Assembly (NCBI GenBank): GCA_007695305.1
Contig: REEA01000064.1
Location: forward strand, 1-64,000
DNA from: Bacteroidia bacterium
GTDB lineage: Bacteria; Bacteroidota; Bacteroidia; Bacteroidales; UBA7960
Direction of reading: 5' to 3'
Length of the DNA: 64,000 bases
Of the stretch, positions 54,318-63,720 are shown piece by piece. The notes under the pieces are model-generated. The model saw only the letters and a program-made list of their open reading frames with translations. It was not told the DNA's origin and did not search any database. The stretch's first letter is position 1; each line of letters starts with the position of its first letter. The translations under genes and the position numbers were made by a program.

Positions 54318-55109
54318 TCACTGCTTGTATTTTCCCAGTTGGTTGCTGATTTTCTTTTTTCGTTTGCGTCTGCGCTGGTGTTTCAGTGTATAAAGTCGCA
54401 TGGTGCGGAAAATTTGCTCCTGATCAATATTGGTCAGTAAAGCATATTCCTCGCTCATCAACTTTAGCATATCCTCTGTTGCCGATAATCGCGCGAAATT
54501 CTTCATGCGTGTTTGAAAACCCATGCTGCGGTTTAACTTCATCCGGTTCAAATCCACCAGGAAAAACGAGTATTCGCCGGTTTTTTGCTTGATGATCAGT
54601 GTATTGCCCGGCGAATGATCTAAAAAAAGGATACCTTTTTCGTGTAAACGGTATGTAAAACGGGTAAACTGCCTCACGATTTCTTCCCTGTCGGCATATC
54701 CCGGGTGATCAATGAGGGTTCTGAGGGTCAGGTCTTCCCGGATATGTAAGCTGACGTAAAAACTTTTCCCCAGCAACAAGGCTTTTTTTTGCTCGAAATA
54801 GGCAACCGGTGGAGGCGTTCCGATGTTTTGCTGCAAAAGAAAATGTGCATATTCGTAAGACCTTCTGGCTTTTGATTTCCTGACTGAATGGTATATGAAC
54901 CGGTTGAAAAGGTTTGGTACTTTGAAGGATTTCACATTCAGGTGAACATTGTCCACAACAATATGCTTTACCATATTTCTTTTTCCCTTGCCCACCTTTG
55001 TGCCCAGATTATCAAAATCTTCGATGGCATGAAGAACCTGTTTCCGGATGTTTTCGTGGTATGGAGAAAACACTGTATTGGCAAACTTTTCTGACAACCT
55101 GCTCTGCAT
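54318..55109 (-). CDS. Lipopolysaccharide-kinase (Kdo/WaaP) family protein
   Basis: A 263-residue protein-kinase-like fold enzyme. The catalytic loop is GILFLDHSPGNTLI and the metal loop FFLVDLNRMKL. KVPNLFNRFIYHSVRKSKARR, in the N-lobe, is typical of WaaP-like proteins that phosphorylate lipid A-core sugars. The C-terminal tail RRRKRKKK is very basic and may bind the membrane. The acceptor is unknown. Confidence 0.82.
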   Translation of the reverse strand: MQSRLSEKFANTVFSPYHENIRKQVLHAIEDFDNLGTKVGKGKRNMVKHIVVDNVHLNVKSFKVPNLFNRFIYHSVRKSKARRSYEYAHFLLQQNIGTPPPVAYFEQKKALLLGKSFYVSLHIREDLTLRTLIDHPGYADREEIVRQFTRFTYRLHEKGILFLDHSPGNTLIIKQKTGEYSFFLVDLNRMKLNRSMGFQTRMKNFARLSATEDMLKLMSEEYALLTNIDQEQIFRTMRLYTLKHQRRRKRKKKISNQLGKYKQ

Positions 55110-55181
55110 TCCTTTTTAAATGATTGTTATTTTGGGAAATTGAATGGGGTTAATGTGAGAATTGATTGTGGCAAACATGAA

Positions 55182-56435
55182 TCAACGGGTTTTTGGGCGG
55201 GATGTTTTCTTTTTGTATGGTGCACCGCCTTGCTTTTTTCTTCCTGAAAACTTCCTGTGTCTTTTCCATTTTTCCTCATCCGCACCCGGGTGATATTCCG
55301 GCACCTCACCCAGTTCATCAGGAACCTTTGATTTATCTACCGCTTTCCCAAGCAGGCGTTCGATGGAGGCAAATTTGCGCTGCTCTTCCGGGTTTATGAA
55401 TGTGCACGCCTTGCCATGGGCGCCGGCCCTTGCAGTCCTGCCGATGCGATGCACATAATCCTCCGCATCATGTGGCACATCATAATTGATGACCATGTCA
55501 ATATCCTCCACATCAATGCCTCTGGAGATAATGTCTGTAGCTACCAGGATTCTGATCTGCCGGCTTTTAAACCTGTTCATCACTGCTTCACGTTCAGCCT
55601 GGAGGAGGTCAGAATGAATTTCTTCCACTGACAAAAACTTCTTTTTAAGGTTTCTGCTCAACTGCTTTACGCCTACCTTGGTATCACTGAATATCAGTAT
55701 ACTTTTCATCCTTTCATCCCCTACGAGCATGTTTACCAGGGGCATTTTCTGATCTTCAAACACAACATAAGCCTCCTGGCGTATCTGTTCAGGCGGTGTG
55801 GACAGACCAATATTGACCTCTGCGGGACGACGAAGTATTTTACGTGCCAGATCCCTTATTTTGAGTGGCATGGTAGCGGAAAACAACAGGCTTTGTCTTT
55901 TCTTTGGCAGGAAAGATATGATTTTCATGATGTCGTCGTGGAAGCCCATGTCCAGCATCCTGTCGGCTTCATCCAATATTAGAAAATCAAGGTCGCTGAA
56001 GTCAACATATCCCAGGTTCAGGTGGCTGATCATCCGGCCCGGGGTACACACCACCATATCTGCACCACTGGTAAGTGCCCGTTTTTCATTGGAAAACACC
56101 TCCCCTGTGCCGCCGCCATAGATGGCCTGTGAGCTGACAGGGGCAAAATAACCAAAACCTTCCATTTGCTGTGAGATCTGCACGGCAAGTTCCCTGGTTG
56201 GCACAATCACCAGGGCCTTCGTTTTCTCGCTGCGCTCACCGGTGATGATCTTGTGGATAACGGGCAATAAAAAAGCAGCCGTTTTCCCGGTTCCGGTCTG
56301 AGCACAGGCAATTACATCACGCTCCTTCAATATTTCAGGAATAACCTGCTCCTGAACCGGCGTGGCCTGTTCAAAACGCATGGCTTCTATTCCTTCCAAC
56401 AAACGCTTATCCAATCCAAATGAAGAAAAGTCCAA
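55182..56435 (-). CDS. DEAD-box ATP-dependent RNA helicase, RhlE-like
   Basis: A 417-residue RNA helicase. Q motif FEQATPVQEQVIPEIL, Walker A ACAQTGTGKTAAFLLP, PTRELAVQI, CTPGRMISHL, LDEADRMLDMGF (DEAD), FSATMP, and the C-terminal domain with ATDIISRGIDVEDIDMVINY and HRIGRTARAG. The basic C-terminus (KRHRKFSGRKKQGG) is expected for RhlE/CsdA-type proteins acting on rRNA or in cold shock. Confidence 0.96.
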   Translation of the reverse strand: MDFSSFGLDKRLLEGIEAMRFEQATPVQEQVIPEILKERDVIACAQTGTGKTAAFLLPVIHKIITGERSEKTKALVIVPTRELAVQISQQMEGFGYFAPVSSQAIYGGGTGEVFSNEKRALTSGADMVVCTPGRMISHLNLGYVDFSDLDFLILDEADRMLDMGFHDDIMKIISFLPKKRQSLLFSATMPLKIRDLARKILRRPAEVNIGLSTPPEQIRQEAYVVFEDQKMPLVNMLVGDERMKSILIFSDTKVGVKQLSRNLKKKFLSVEEIHSDLLQAEREAVMNRFKSRQIRILVATDIISRGIDVEDIDMVINYDVPHDAEDYVHRIGRTARAGAHGKACTFINPEEQRKFASIERLLGKAVDKSKVPDELGEVPEYHPGADEEKWKRHRKFSGRKKQGGAPYKKKTSRPKTR

Positions 56436-56461
56436 AATAAAATATATTTATGTTATATCTG

Positions 56462-56469
56462 CAAAGATA
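56462..56469 (-). promoter_or_regulatory. -7 box of the DEAD-box helicase gene
   Basis: The minus strand reads TATCTTTG, 27 bases before the helicase ATG. No -33 TTTG is present at normal spacing. Confidence 0.5.
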
Positions 56470-56648
56470 CACAAAGCAATCAGAGTAAACTATAAAACCA
56501 ATGCATACGTCAATATAAAACGCCTTTATTTATATTTTTGCGGTAAGGTTTTTTTTTGCCGGAGTGGAGTATTTCCAATGCAGCCCGGCCAAAGAATCCA
56601 AACAAAACGGAGAGCCAATATTGGTCAGCTAAACGAATAATCAGGGTT

Positions 56649-57239
56649 ATGGGAGTGATCATTAAAACAGTATCGGGCAATGCCATTCAGCCATATATTC
56701 CGGACCTTGCCAGGTTACGAATGGATATATTCAGGGACTTCCCCTATCTGTATGAGGGAAGCGCTGCATACGAAGAAGGATACCTGGCCACTTATCTGCG
56801 TTCGGAAGAAACCGTAATGGTGCTGGTCATTGACGGAAGCCGCGTGGTGGGTGCTTCATCGGGGATGCCTATGGAAATGGAGACAAATGCGGTAACAAGG
56901 CCATTTTTGGAGGCCGGCATGTCAACCGCAAATATTTTTTATTTCGGCGAGTCCCTGTTATACAGCCCTTACCGTGGGAAGGGCATTGGTCATAAGTTTT
57001 TTGACGAACGGGAAAAACACGCCAGAGCATCGGGCACATTTATCATCACTGCATTTTGCGCGGTTCAGCGCCCCACCACCCATCCTTTACGACCCAAAGG
57101 ATATCAACCCCTGGATGCCTTTTGGGAAAAAAGAGGATATACCCGGCGGCCGGATCTCATGACCACATTTCAGTGGCAGGATATCGGGGAAAAAGAAGAA
57201 ACGGAAAAACCCATGATGTTCTGGATCAGAAAATGGTGA
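56649..57239 (+). CDS. GNAT-family N-acetyltransferase
   Basis: A 196-residue acetyltransferase. The acetyl-CoA loop is LLYSPYRGKGIGHKFFDERE; MVLVIDGSRVVGASSGMP and the C-terminal FWEKRGYTRRPDL fit the fold. The start at 56649 (MGVIIKTVSGNAI) is preferred to the frame's first ATG at 56556. The substrate is unknown. Its 3' end overlaps the convergent UbiA gene by 14 bases. Confidence 0.82.
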   Translation: MGVIIKTVSGNAIQPYIPDLARLRMDIFRDFPYLYEGSAAYEEGYLATYLRSEETVMVLVIDGSRVVGASSGMPMEMETNAVTRPFLEAGMSTANIFYFGESLLYSPYRGKGIGHKFFDEREKHARASGTFIITAFCAVQRPTTHPLRPKGYQPLDAFWEKRGYTRRPDLMTTFQWQDIGEKEETEKPMMFWIRKW

Positions 57240-58269
57240 CTCCAAAATAGGCAAGAACCATGTGTACAATTAACCCCAGCATAAACATCCCGCCAAACTT
57301 ACGGTTATGGACAAAAGCATAGGAAGAGTACCAGAGTGGCCATGCATCTTTTGGATAATCTGATGGGCATTCTTCAGGTGTTGGCTTGGTAAACACCCGC
57401 CTGATGGTTCCCAGGTAATAAGGCAATGCCACCAAAACCAGCAACAGTGCCACGGAGAAGAAACCGGTAGCAATGAGATAGAAAACAACCAGGTACTGCA
57501 GTGCAAATAAAAGCATGGTCGTTCGCCGGGCTGCCAGATGTCCGATGATTACCGGGAATGTTCGCACTTTTCTGGGTTTGTCCCACGGTATCTTGTCAAT
57601 ATGTTTCCCAAACAATACCGCTGTCGGACCCAGAGCATATGGTAAACTTGCGATGGCCACATCCCACGACCAAAAACCTGTGATGGCAAGAAAACCTCCA
57701 CCGATCATCATGGGTCCCCACACAACTACCACGAGGGGTTCGCCCAAACCGATGTGTTTAAGCGGCCAATTGTAAGCAAAAAGGAGCACAATGCCCACCA
57801 GGAAAAACCATAGAACGGTTGTACCTGAGGCGAGCACCAGCCAGATTCCCGCGAGGGCTCCGATCAATGCGGTGAGGAAAGCCATCCGGCGTGATTGCCC
57901 AACGGACATGAACCCCTGCTCAACAGGCTGAGTGCCATATTGTGTACGAAACGCGTTGTTTTTGTCAATGCCCCTCCGGTGATCGGTGAGATCATTGAGG
58001 ATATTGTTGGCTGCATGTGCCATCAGCAGCCCCACAAGCAATACAACAAACCTTAACCAGTCAAAATGGCCTGCCATCTGCGCATACATGCCGGCTATGA
58101 TGCCTGCAAACAGGGTCATTAACAGGACAGCGGCCCTGGTGGATATCAACCAGCGACTCAAGGGGTCAAGAGCATCCCATTGTGACTTGTCTTTCACACG
58201 GGGTATGCCTGCAAGCGCTTTGCGCCACATAGCTGTATCGGGTCTGAGCAATGTATGCTTCTGTTGCAT
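57226..58269 (-). CDS. UbiA-superfamily prenyltransferase
   Basis: A 347-residue membrane protein with about nine helices. The first Asp-rich motif is AANNILNDLTDHRRGID (N-x-x-x-D-x-x-x-D type). The second Asp region, GKHIDKIPWDKPRKVRTFPV, is unlike the usual DxxxD of MenA/UbiA. This family attaches polyprenyl chains to aromatic acceptors such as dihydroxynaphthoate. Without menaquinone genes nearby, the acceptor is uncertain. Confidence 0.8.
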   Translation of the reverse strand: MQQKHTLLRPDTAMWRKALAGIPRVKDKSQWDALDPLSRWLISTRAAVLLMTLFAGIIAGMYAQMAGHFDWLRFVVLLVGLLMAHAANNILNDLTDHRRGIDKNNAFRTQYGTQPVEQGFMSVGQSRRMAFLTALIGALAGIWLVLASGTTVLWFFLVGIVLLFAYNWPLKHIGLGEPLVVVVWGPMMIGGGFLAITGFWSWDVAIASLPYALGPTAVLFGKHIDKIPWDKPRKVRTFPVIIGHLAARRTTMLLFALQYLVVFYLIATGFFSVALLLVLVALPYYLGTIRRVFTKPTPEECPSDYPKDAWPLWYSSYAFVHNRKFGGMFMLGLIVHMVLAYFGVTIF

Positions 58270-58356
58270 TTATTGAATGTTTTGATATTTACCAGCCTTA
58301 TTAAAACACCAAAAGAACAATAAAATCAACAAAAGGTTTGAAAAGATGAATCAGAA

Positions 58357-59238
58357 TTATACAGGATAGTTTTTGGCCGTAAGAATTTCCTGCATCTGCT
58401 GCTGGTAATGCATGGCCACACCCTTTGCTTTTTCAGAGAAGTCTTCATTTTTTGAGGCATATAAAATAGCCCTGGAAACATTTACCAGGATTCCGGCATC
58501 CTTTGTGAGTGTTTTTTCGGCAATTTGATGCAAGTCGCCGCCCTGTGTACCCACTCCGGGTATAAGCAGGAAGTGGTCGGGAATGATTTCGCGCACCTGG
58601 TCCAGCATATCAGGATGTGTAGCTCCGACTACAAACATGGTGTTCTCAGGATTACCCCACTTGCAGCTTTCTTCGATCACCAGTTCAAATAACTTTTTCC
58701 AGTAGCAGGTTTTAATGCCCAGTTTTTCAAGCAATGTGGGCAATTGTGGTTGCAAAACCTGGAAGTCGCTGGACCCGGGGTTTGAGGTAAGCGCCAGGAT
58801 GATTGCCCATTTCCCTTTATAAGCGAGAAAGGGTTTCACGGCATCATGACCCAGGTAGGGATTTACTGTAACTGCATCAAAGCCCAGATGTTCGAAAAAA
58901 GCGCGGGCATACTGTAGGGAAGTATTACCTATATCAGCGCGTTTGGCGTCGGCAATGGTAAAAACAGGTCCTTCGGGGTGCTCTGCCAGGTATGCCATGG
59001 TTTTCTCCAGACTTATCCACCCTTTGCTTCCTCCGGCTTCATAAAAGGCAAGGTTTGGTTTATACGCTACCGCTGCACCAATTGTGGCATCAATGATCAT
59101 ACGATTGAATGCAAAGACCGGATCATCGGGATATTTTTTTTGGATATGGACAGGAATACGTTTCGGGTCTGTATCTAACCCGACACACAGAAAAGACTTC
59201 TTTTCTTTGATCAATTGGATCAGTTGCTGCCTGTTCAT
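58357..59238 (-). CDS. pyrF: Orotidine 5'-phosphate decarboxylase, type 2
   Basis: A 293-residue enzyme converting OMP to UMP in pyrimidine synthesis. SFLCVGLDTDPKRIP, AVAYKPNLAFYEA, the catalytic FTIADAKRADIGNTS (D-x-K-x-x-D) and LLIPGVGTQGGDL are intact. The length is typical for the larger type 2 subfamily. It lies 11 bases after prfA on the same strand. Confidence 0.97.
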   Translation of the reverse strand: MNRQQLIQLIKEKKSFLCVGLDTDPKRIPVHIQKKYPDDPVFAFNRMIIDATIGAAVAYKPNLAFYEAGGSKGWISLEKTMAYLAEHPEGPVFTIADAKRADIGNTSLQYARAFFEHLGFDAVTVNPYLGHDAVKPFLAYKGKWAIILALTSNPGSSDFQVLQPQLPTLLEKLGIKTCYWKKLFELVIEESCKWGNPENTMFVVGATHPDMLDQVREIIPDHFLLIPGVGTQGGDLHQIAEKTLTKDAGILVNVSRAILYASKNEDFSEKAKGVAMHYQQQMQEILTAKNYPV

Positions 59239-59249
59239 GTTTTTGGTTT

Positions 59250-60323
59250 TCAGGAAACACCTTCTTTCAGTTTTTCTGCATTCTCGGCTACCTGCAGGGC
59301 ATCGATGATATTCATGATGTCACCGTCTATGATGGCCGATAAGTTATAAAGTGTTAGTCCGATACGATGATCGGTAACCCTGCCCTGCGGGAAATTATAG
59401 GTTCTGATCTTTGCTGACCTGTCTCCGGTTGAGACCATTGTTTTTCTTTTGGATGCAATCTCATCAAGGTATTTTTTGTATTCCATATCAAAAAGCCTCG
59501 ACCGAAGCACCTTCATGGCCTTCTCCAAATTTTTGATCTGGGATTTTTGGTCCTGGCAAGATACTACGATACTTGTTGGGATATGGGTTAGGCGCACCGC
59601 AGAGTAGGTGGTATTGACAGACTGTCCTCCGGGACCGGATGCACAGAAAGTCTCCTTCTTGATATCACTGGTCTTCAGTTCAACATCAAACTCATCTGCT
59701 TCGGGCAAAACAGCCACGGTAGCAGCAGATGTATGCACCCTGCCCTGCGTTTCGGTCTGTGGCACCCTTTGCACACGGTGCACTCCCGATTCATACTTCA
59801 GGATACCATATACACCATCGCCTGTAACATTGAAGATCACTTCCTTAAATCCTCCGGATGTACCTTCGTTCATATCCACCAGTTCTGTACTCCAGCCCTG
59901 CGATTCGCAAAACTTTAAGTACATCCTGTAAAGATCTCCGGCAAAAATCGCGGCTTCATCACCACCAGTACCGGCCCTTATTTCCACGATGGCATTCTTG
60001 TCATCCTGGGGATCAGAAGGAATCAGCAGAATTCGGATCTGCTCCTCAAACTCTTCCTGTTTTTGAAGCAATGCATCCACTTCTGCTTTGGCCATTTCTC
60101 TGAATTCAGCATCTTTTTCACTGGCGAGCATCTCTTTGGCTGATGCAATATTATCAATCACATTTTTATATTCCAGGTAGGCATCCACAATAGGTTGCAG
60201 GTCTTTGTATTCCTTACTCAAACGGATATAGCGCTTCATGTCGTTCATCACATCCGGATCAGCGATAAGTTCTGCTACCTCTTCATGTCTCTGCTTGATA
60301 GCCTGTAGTTTTTCTAATAACAT
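59250..60323 (-). CDS. prfA: Peptide chain release factor 1
   Basis: A 357-residue RF1 recognising UAA and UAG. The peptidyl-transferase motif is [15 protein letters not shown], the codon-recognition tripeptide PQT in [14 protein letters not shown] (RF1-type PxT), and the domain before it is [19 protein letters not shown]. The start ATG at 60323 fits family length. The -7 box just upstream excludes the far upstream extension of the frame. Confidence 0.97.
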   Translation of the reverse strand: MLLEKLQAIKQRHEEVAELIADPDVMNDMKRYIRLSKEYKDLQPIVDAYLEYKNVIDNIASAKEMLASEKDAEFREMAKAEVDALLQKQEEFEEQIRILLIPSDPQDDKNAIVEIRAGTGGDEAAIFAGDLYRMYLKFCESQGWSTELVDMNEGTSGGFKEVIFNVTGDGVYGILKYESGVHRVQRVPQTETQGRVHTSAATVAVLPEADEFDVELKTSDIKKETFCASGPGGQSVNTTYSAVRLTHIPTSIVVSCQDQKSQIKNLEKAMKVLRSRLFDMEYKKYLDEIASKRKTMVSTGDRSAKIRTYNFPQGRVTDHRIGLTLYNLSAIIDGDIMNIIDALQVAENAEKLKEGVS

Positions 60324-60343
60324 GTACAACGATTTTTGACATG

Positions 60344-60351
60344 CAAAGTTA
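60344..60351 (-). promoter_or_regulatory. -7 box of prfA
   Basis: The minus strand reads TAACTTTG, 20 bases before the prfA ATG. A TTG (60370-60368) lies 16 bases further up, slightly short of the usual 19-21. The box separates prfA from purM, whose stop is at 60376. Confidence 0.5.
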
Positions 60352-60375
60352 CAAAAAAAGAGGGCTGCAATTACA

Positions 60376-61545
60376 TCAGGAATATTCGATGCTTCCCTCA
60401 GGTCTGTAAATGGTAAGTTTTTTATTTTCAGCGGGCAGCACTTTCCCGACCTGTTTGGCATCCAGGTGGAAATCGGCACACAATGCAATCAGTTCATCAG
60501 CGGCCACCGGGTCATCAAGATATACTTCAAAGCGATGCCCCATGTTGAACACCTGGTACATCTCGCGCCATGGAGCACCCGATTCTTTTTGAATATGAAG
60601 AAACAGCGGGGGAGGTTCAAACAGATCATCCTTTACTACATGCAATGAATCAATAAAGTGCAACACTTTTGTTTGCCCGCCACCACTGCAATGTATCATG
60701 CCCTTAACATGATTTCTGAAGGTTTTCAGCATTTTTGACACCACCGGGGCATAGGTTCTGGTGGGACTCAAAAGCAGCTGTCCGAGGTTGAGTGGTAATC
60801 CGCCTATGGAGTCAGTCACTGATCCTGAACCGGCATAGACAATGCTTTCCTCCAAAGAGGCGTCAAAGGTTTCGGGATAGGACCGGGCGTAGTTTTTGTT
60901 TAAAACATCGTGCCTTGCTGCGGTGAGTCCATTGCTGCCAATGCCGCTGTTGTAGTGGTTTTCGTATATGGTTTGCCCGAAGGATGCCAGGCCGACAATC
61001 AGGTTACCGGCCGAAATCTGGTCGTTGGAAATGACTTCTTCTCTTGGGATGCGGGCAATAACGGTAGAATCCACAATTACTGTTTTCACAAGGTCGCCTA
61101 CATCTGCCGTTTCACCGCCGGTGAGTACCATATGGATACCCAGGTCACGCATTTTTTGCAGGAAGTTTTCTGTACCGTTGATGAGTGCTGTTAATACATT
61201 ACCGGGGATATTTTTTTTGTTTCGGCCAATGGTTGAAGAGACCAGGATGTTATTTGTGGCGCCCACACAGATGAGGTCGTCCAGGTTCATCACAACGGCA
61301 TCCTGCGCTATTCCCTCCCAAACGGAAATGTCACCTGTTTCTTTCCAGTAGAGGTAAGCAAGTGATGATTTGGTACCGGCACCATCGGCGTGCATCACAT
61401 TACAAAAGCGGGGGTCTCCACCCAGGTAATCGGGTACTATTTTGCAAAATGCTTTGGGATACAATCCTTTCCGGAGGTTCTGAATGGCTTTGTGAACATC
61501 CTCTTTTGCTGCAGACACTCCTCTTTGCTGATATCTTTCCATCAT
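60376..61545 (-). CDS. purM: Phosphoribosylformylglycinamidine cyclo-ligase (AIR synthase)
   Basis: A 389-residue purine enzyme forming AIR from FGAM with [51 protein letters not shown] and [13 protein letters not shown] are typical. The Bacteroidota form is longer than E. coli PurM (345). It overlaps the upstream PorE-like gene by 4 bases, which is an unexpected pairing of cytosolic metabolism with an envelope protein. Confidence 0.95.
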   Translation of the reverse strand: MMERYQQRGVSAAKEDVHKAIQNLRKGLYPKAFCKIVPDYLGGDPRFCNVMHADGAGTKSSLAYLYWKETGDISVWEGIAQDAVVMNLDDLICVGATNNILVSSTIGRNKKNIPGNVLTALINGTENFLQKMRDLGIHMVLTGGETADVGDLVKTVIVDSTVIARIPREEVISNDQISAGNLIVGLASFGQTIYENHYNSGIGSNGLTAARHDVLNKNYARSYPETFDASLEESIVYAGSGSVTDSIGGLPLNLGQLLLSPTRTYAPVVSKMLKTFRNHVKGMIHCSGGGQTKVLHFIDSLHVVKDDLFEPPPLFLHIQKESGAPWREMYQVFNMGHRFEVYLDDPVAADELIALCADFHLDAKQVGKVLPAENKKLTIYRPEGSIEYS

Positions 61546-63605
61546 TCACGTCGGGGTTCTGTTGACGGTTGCCTGCCGGGTTCATCGCCCGGATCAGGCG
61601 GTTCATAATCCTCACGGATCACTCTGAATTCGGTTCGGCGGTTCAGCTGGTGAGCCACATCCTGATGTTCCTCGCCGGGCAGGTTTTCAATGAATTCTTC
61701 TGTTAGCACTGTGCCTGCTTCAAACAAGAAACCGTCTCTTTCAAAATCCCTGTCAACAATGCGTGGTCGTCTTTTACCATATCCGGCAGCTTCCAGTCTG
61801 TCGCCCTCAATACCCTGTTGCATGAGGTAGTCAACCACGGCCCGTGCACGACGGAATGACAGCGTGTCGTTGTACTCGTGGGTACCCCGGCTGTCGGTAT
61901 GAGATGCCAGTTCGATCACGATATTTGGATTATCATGCATGATCTCTATTAAGCCATTGAGGGAGTCTTTGAATTGTGGTTGAAGAGCCCAGCTGTCAAA
62001 TTCATACAGGATTTCCGGAAGTTCAACAGCAGTAATAGGAATGGGTGCAATGGCAATTTCGAGTTCAAACTCCCTGCTCCTGTCAAGTCCCATGGTGGAT
62101 ACTGCATCTCTTCCGGAAAAATACCCTGATTTATTCACCAGGATATCGTAGGTTGTATTTTCCTTCACAATATTTTCATCAAACAAGAACAGACCATCCC
62201 TGCCGGTTTCCATTTGTTCCAGTGTGCCGTCCGATCCGACCAGTTGCACGGTTGCACCTTGTACCACGGTTTTTGTACTGTCGTCGAGAACGATACCGCT
62301 GATATTGAAAATCACCGGTGCCAGGTAGAAGGAGAAAATGTCGTAGGCTCCGGTACGGCCGCGGTTGGAGGTAAAAAAGCCCTGTTCCAGTCCCGGCTTG
62401 AATATGATGCCAAAGTCATCGGCCGAACTGTTGATTGGCACACCAAGGTTTACGGGTTCCGACCACCCGTCGGTTGTCAGTGTTGCCCTGAATATATCCA
62501 AACCTCCCATGCCCGGATGGCCATCCGAAGCGAAGAGCAGGCTGCCGTCCTCGTGCACATAGGGGAACATTTCATTACCTTTTGTGTTTATGGTTTCTCC
62601 AAGGTTTTCGGGTGGCCCGAAATCACCATTGGGGGAGTTGCGGCGTACTACCCAGATATCTTTTGTACCAATGCTTCCCGGCATATCGGAAACAAAATAG
62701 AGCGTAAGATCATCGGGGCTGATGGCCGGATGCCCTACCGTTACGAGGCTGTCGTTGGTCAGGGGCACCAGCTGTGGATTTGTCCAATTGGGGCCTTCCC
62801 TGGTGGCCCGGTATATACGGCAGCCCATGTCGACATCTTCGGCTCTGACACACCGGGTAAAGAACATTTCCGTAGCCGACCTGTTGACTGAGGGGGCACC
62901 TTCATTGAACTCGGTATTGACAGGGCCTTCGTCAAGCAGGCTGGGTCTGCTCCAGGCTCCGGTTCTGTCCTGAAAGGTGATAAAGAAGGAGGTATGCTTG
63001 TTGCCTGTCCAGGGATCTGTATCCCTGCCGAGGGCATCATCCCTTGAAGAAGCGTAAATCATGCTCCTTCCCCTGTGATCAGTGAAGGCCGGTGTGAGGT
63101 CATCGGCACGGGAGTTAAAAAGGCGGATAAATTCTACTTCATATTCTTCGGGTTTTTCCTTTAATTGGAGAGCCAGATCAACAGAGGCAACACCTCTTGG
63201 CCCTCTCCAGTCATCGGGTGCCTTTTCCGAATAACGCAGATACTGTGCCCTGGCTTCCTCATATTTACCGTTAAACATCATGGCGTCGGCGAGGTACAAA
63301 ATCGCTACCGGATCGGGATAGTTAGCCCTTACCGCCCGGTTAAACCAACCCTCAGCCATGCGATGGTTATTGGTATATCGGTAACAAAGGGCGATCTGAA
63401 AAATGAGACGCGTGGCTTCTGTGCGGTCACGACGTCTTATGCGGTTGTAAGCCCTGCGATACAAATCTGCAGCTTCATCGTACTGCTTTAACTCAAAAGC
63501 ACGTTCAGCGCGCTCCAAACGGCGGTTCTGGGAAAAAGCCTCATCCGGAACAAGCAACAAAAAAATAAAACAAGTTAACGATAGAAGCCTGAGAAGCCTA
63601 TGCAT
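61542..63605 (-). CDS. PorE-like TPR/PD40/OmpA outer-membrane protein
   Basis: About 687 residues. A signal peptide (MHRLLRLLSLTCFIFLLLV) is followed by a TPR region (about 25-140, AERAFELKQYDEAADLYRRA), PD40-type propeller (about 185-420, AISPDDLTLYFVSDMPGS, SLLFASDGHPGMGGLDIF), a carboxypeptidase-regulatory-like domain (about 430-520, ISGIVLDDSTKTVVQGATV) and an OmpA peptidoglycan-binding domain (about 545-675, VIELASHTDSRGTHEYNDTL, RRARAVVDYL). This is the exact domain order of PorE, which ties the T9SS to peptidoglycan. Bacteroidota have paralogues with the same plan, so identity is probable, not certain. Confidence 0.8.
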   Translation of the reverse strand: MHRLLRLLSLTCFIFLLLVPDEAFSQNRRLERAERAFELKQYDEAADLYRRAYNRIRRRDRTEATRLIFQIALCYRYTNNHRMAEGWFNRAVRANYPDPVAILYLADAMMFNGKYEEARAQYLRYSEKAPDDWRGPRGVASVDLALQLKEKPEEYEVEFIRLFNSRADDLTPAFTDHRGRSMIYASSRDDALGRDTDPWTGNKHTSFFITFQDRTGAWSRPSLLDEGPVNTEFNEGAPSVNRSATEMFFTRCVRAEDVDMGCRIYRATREGPNWTNPQLVPLTNDSLVTVGHPAISPDDLTLYFVSDMPGSIGTKDIWVVRRNSPNGDFGPPENLGETINTKGNEMFPYVHEDGSLLFASDGHPGMGGLDIFRATLTTDGWSEPVNLGVPINSSADDFGIIFKPGLEQGFFTSNRGRTGAYDIFSFYLAPVIFNISGIVLDDSTKTVVQGATVQLVGSDGTLEQMETGRDGLFLFDENIVKENTTYDILVNKSGYFSGRDAVSTMGLDRSREFELEIAIAPIPITAVELPEILYEFDSWALQPQFKDSLNGLIEIMHDNPNIVIELASHTDSRGTHEYNDTLSFRRARAVVDYLMQQGIEGDRLEAAGYGKRRPRIVDRDFERDGFLFEAGTVLTEEFIENLPGEEHQDVAHQLNRRTEFRVIREDYEPPDPGDEPGRQPSTEPRRE

Positions 63606-63720
63606 AAATGTATTCTGTTTCTGTTTACAATATTGATGACAATACCAGATTTTCAGATTCCGGATATACATTCATCGATTCAATAACGACGAAGAAAAAA
63701 AATAATTGCAAGGAAGGCAA

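Noticed and set aside
59250-60488. 412-residue version of release factor 1
   Set aside because: The first 55 residues run into the purM gene and upstream of the -7 box; RF1 normally starts at the internal ATG 60323.
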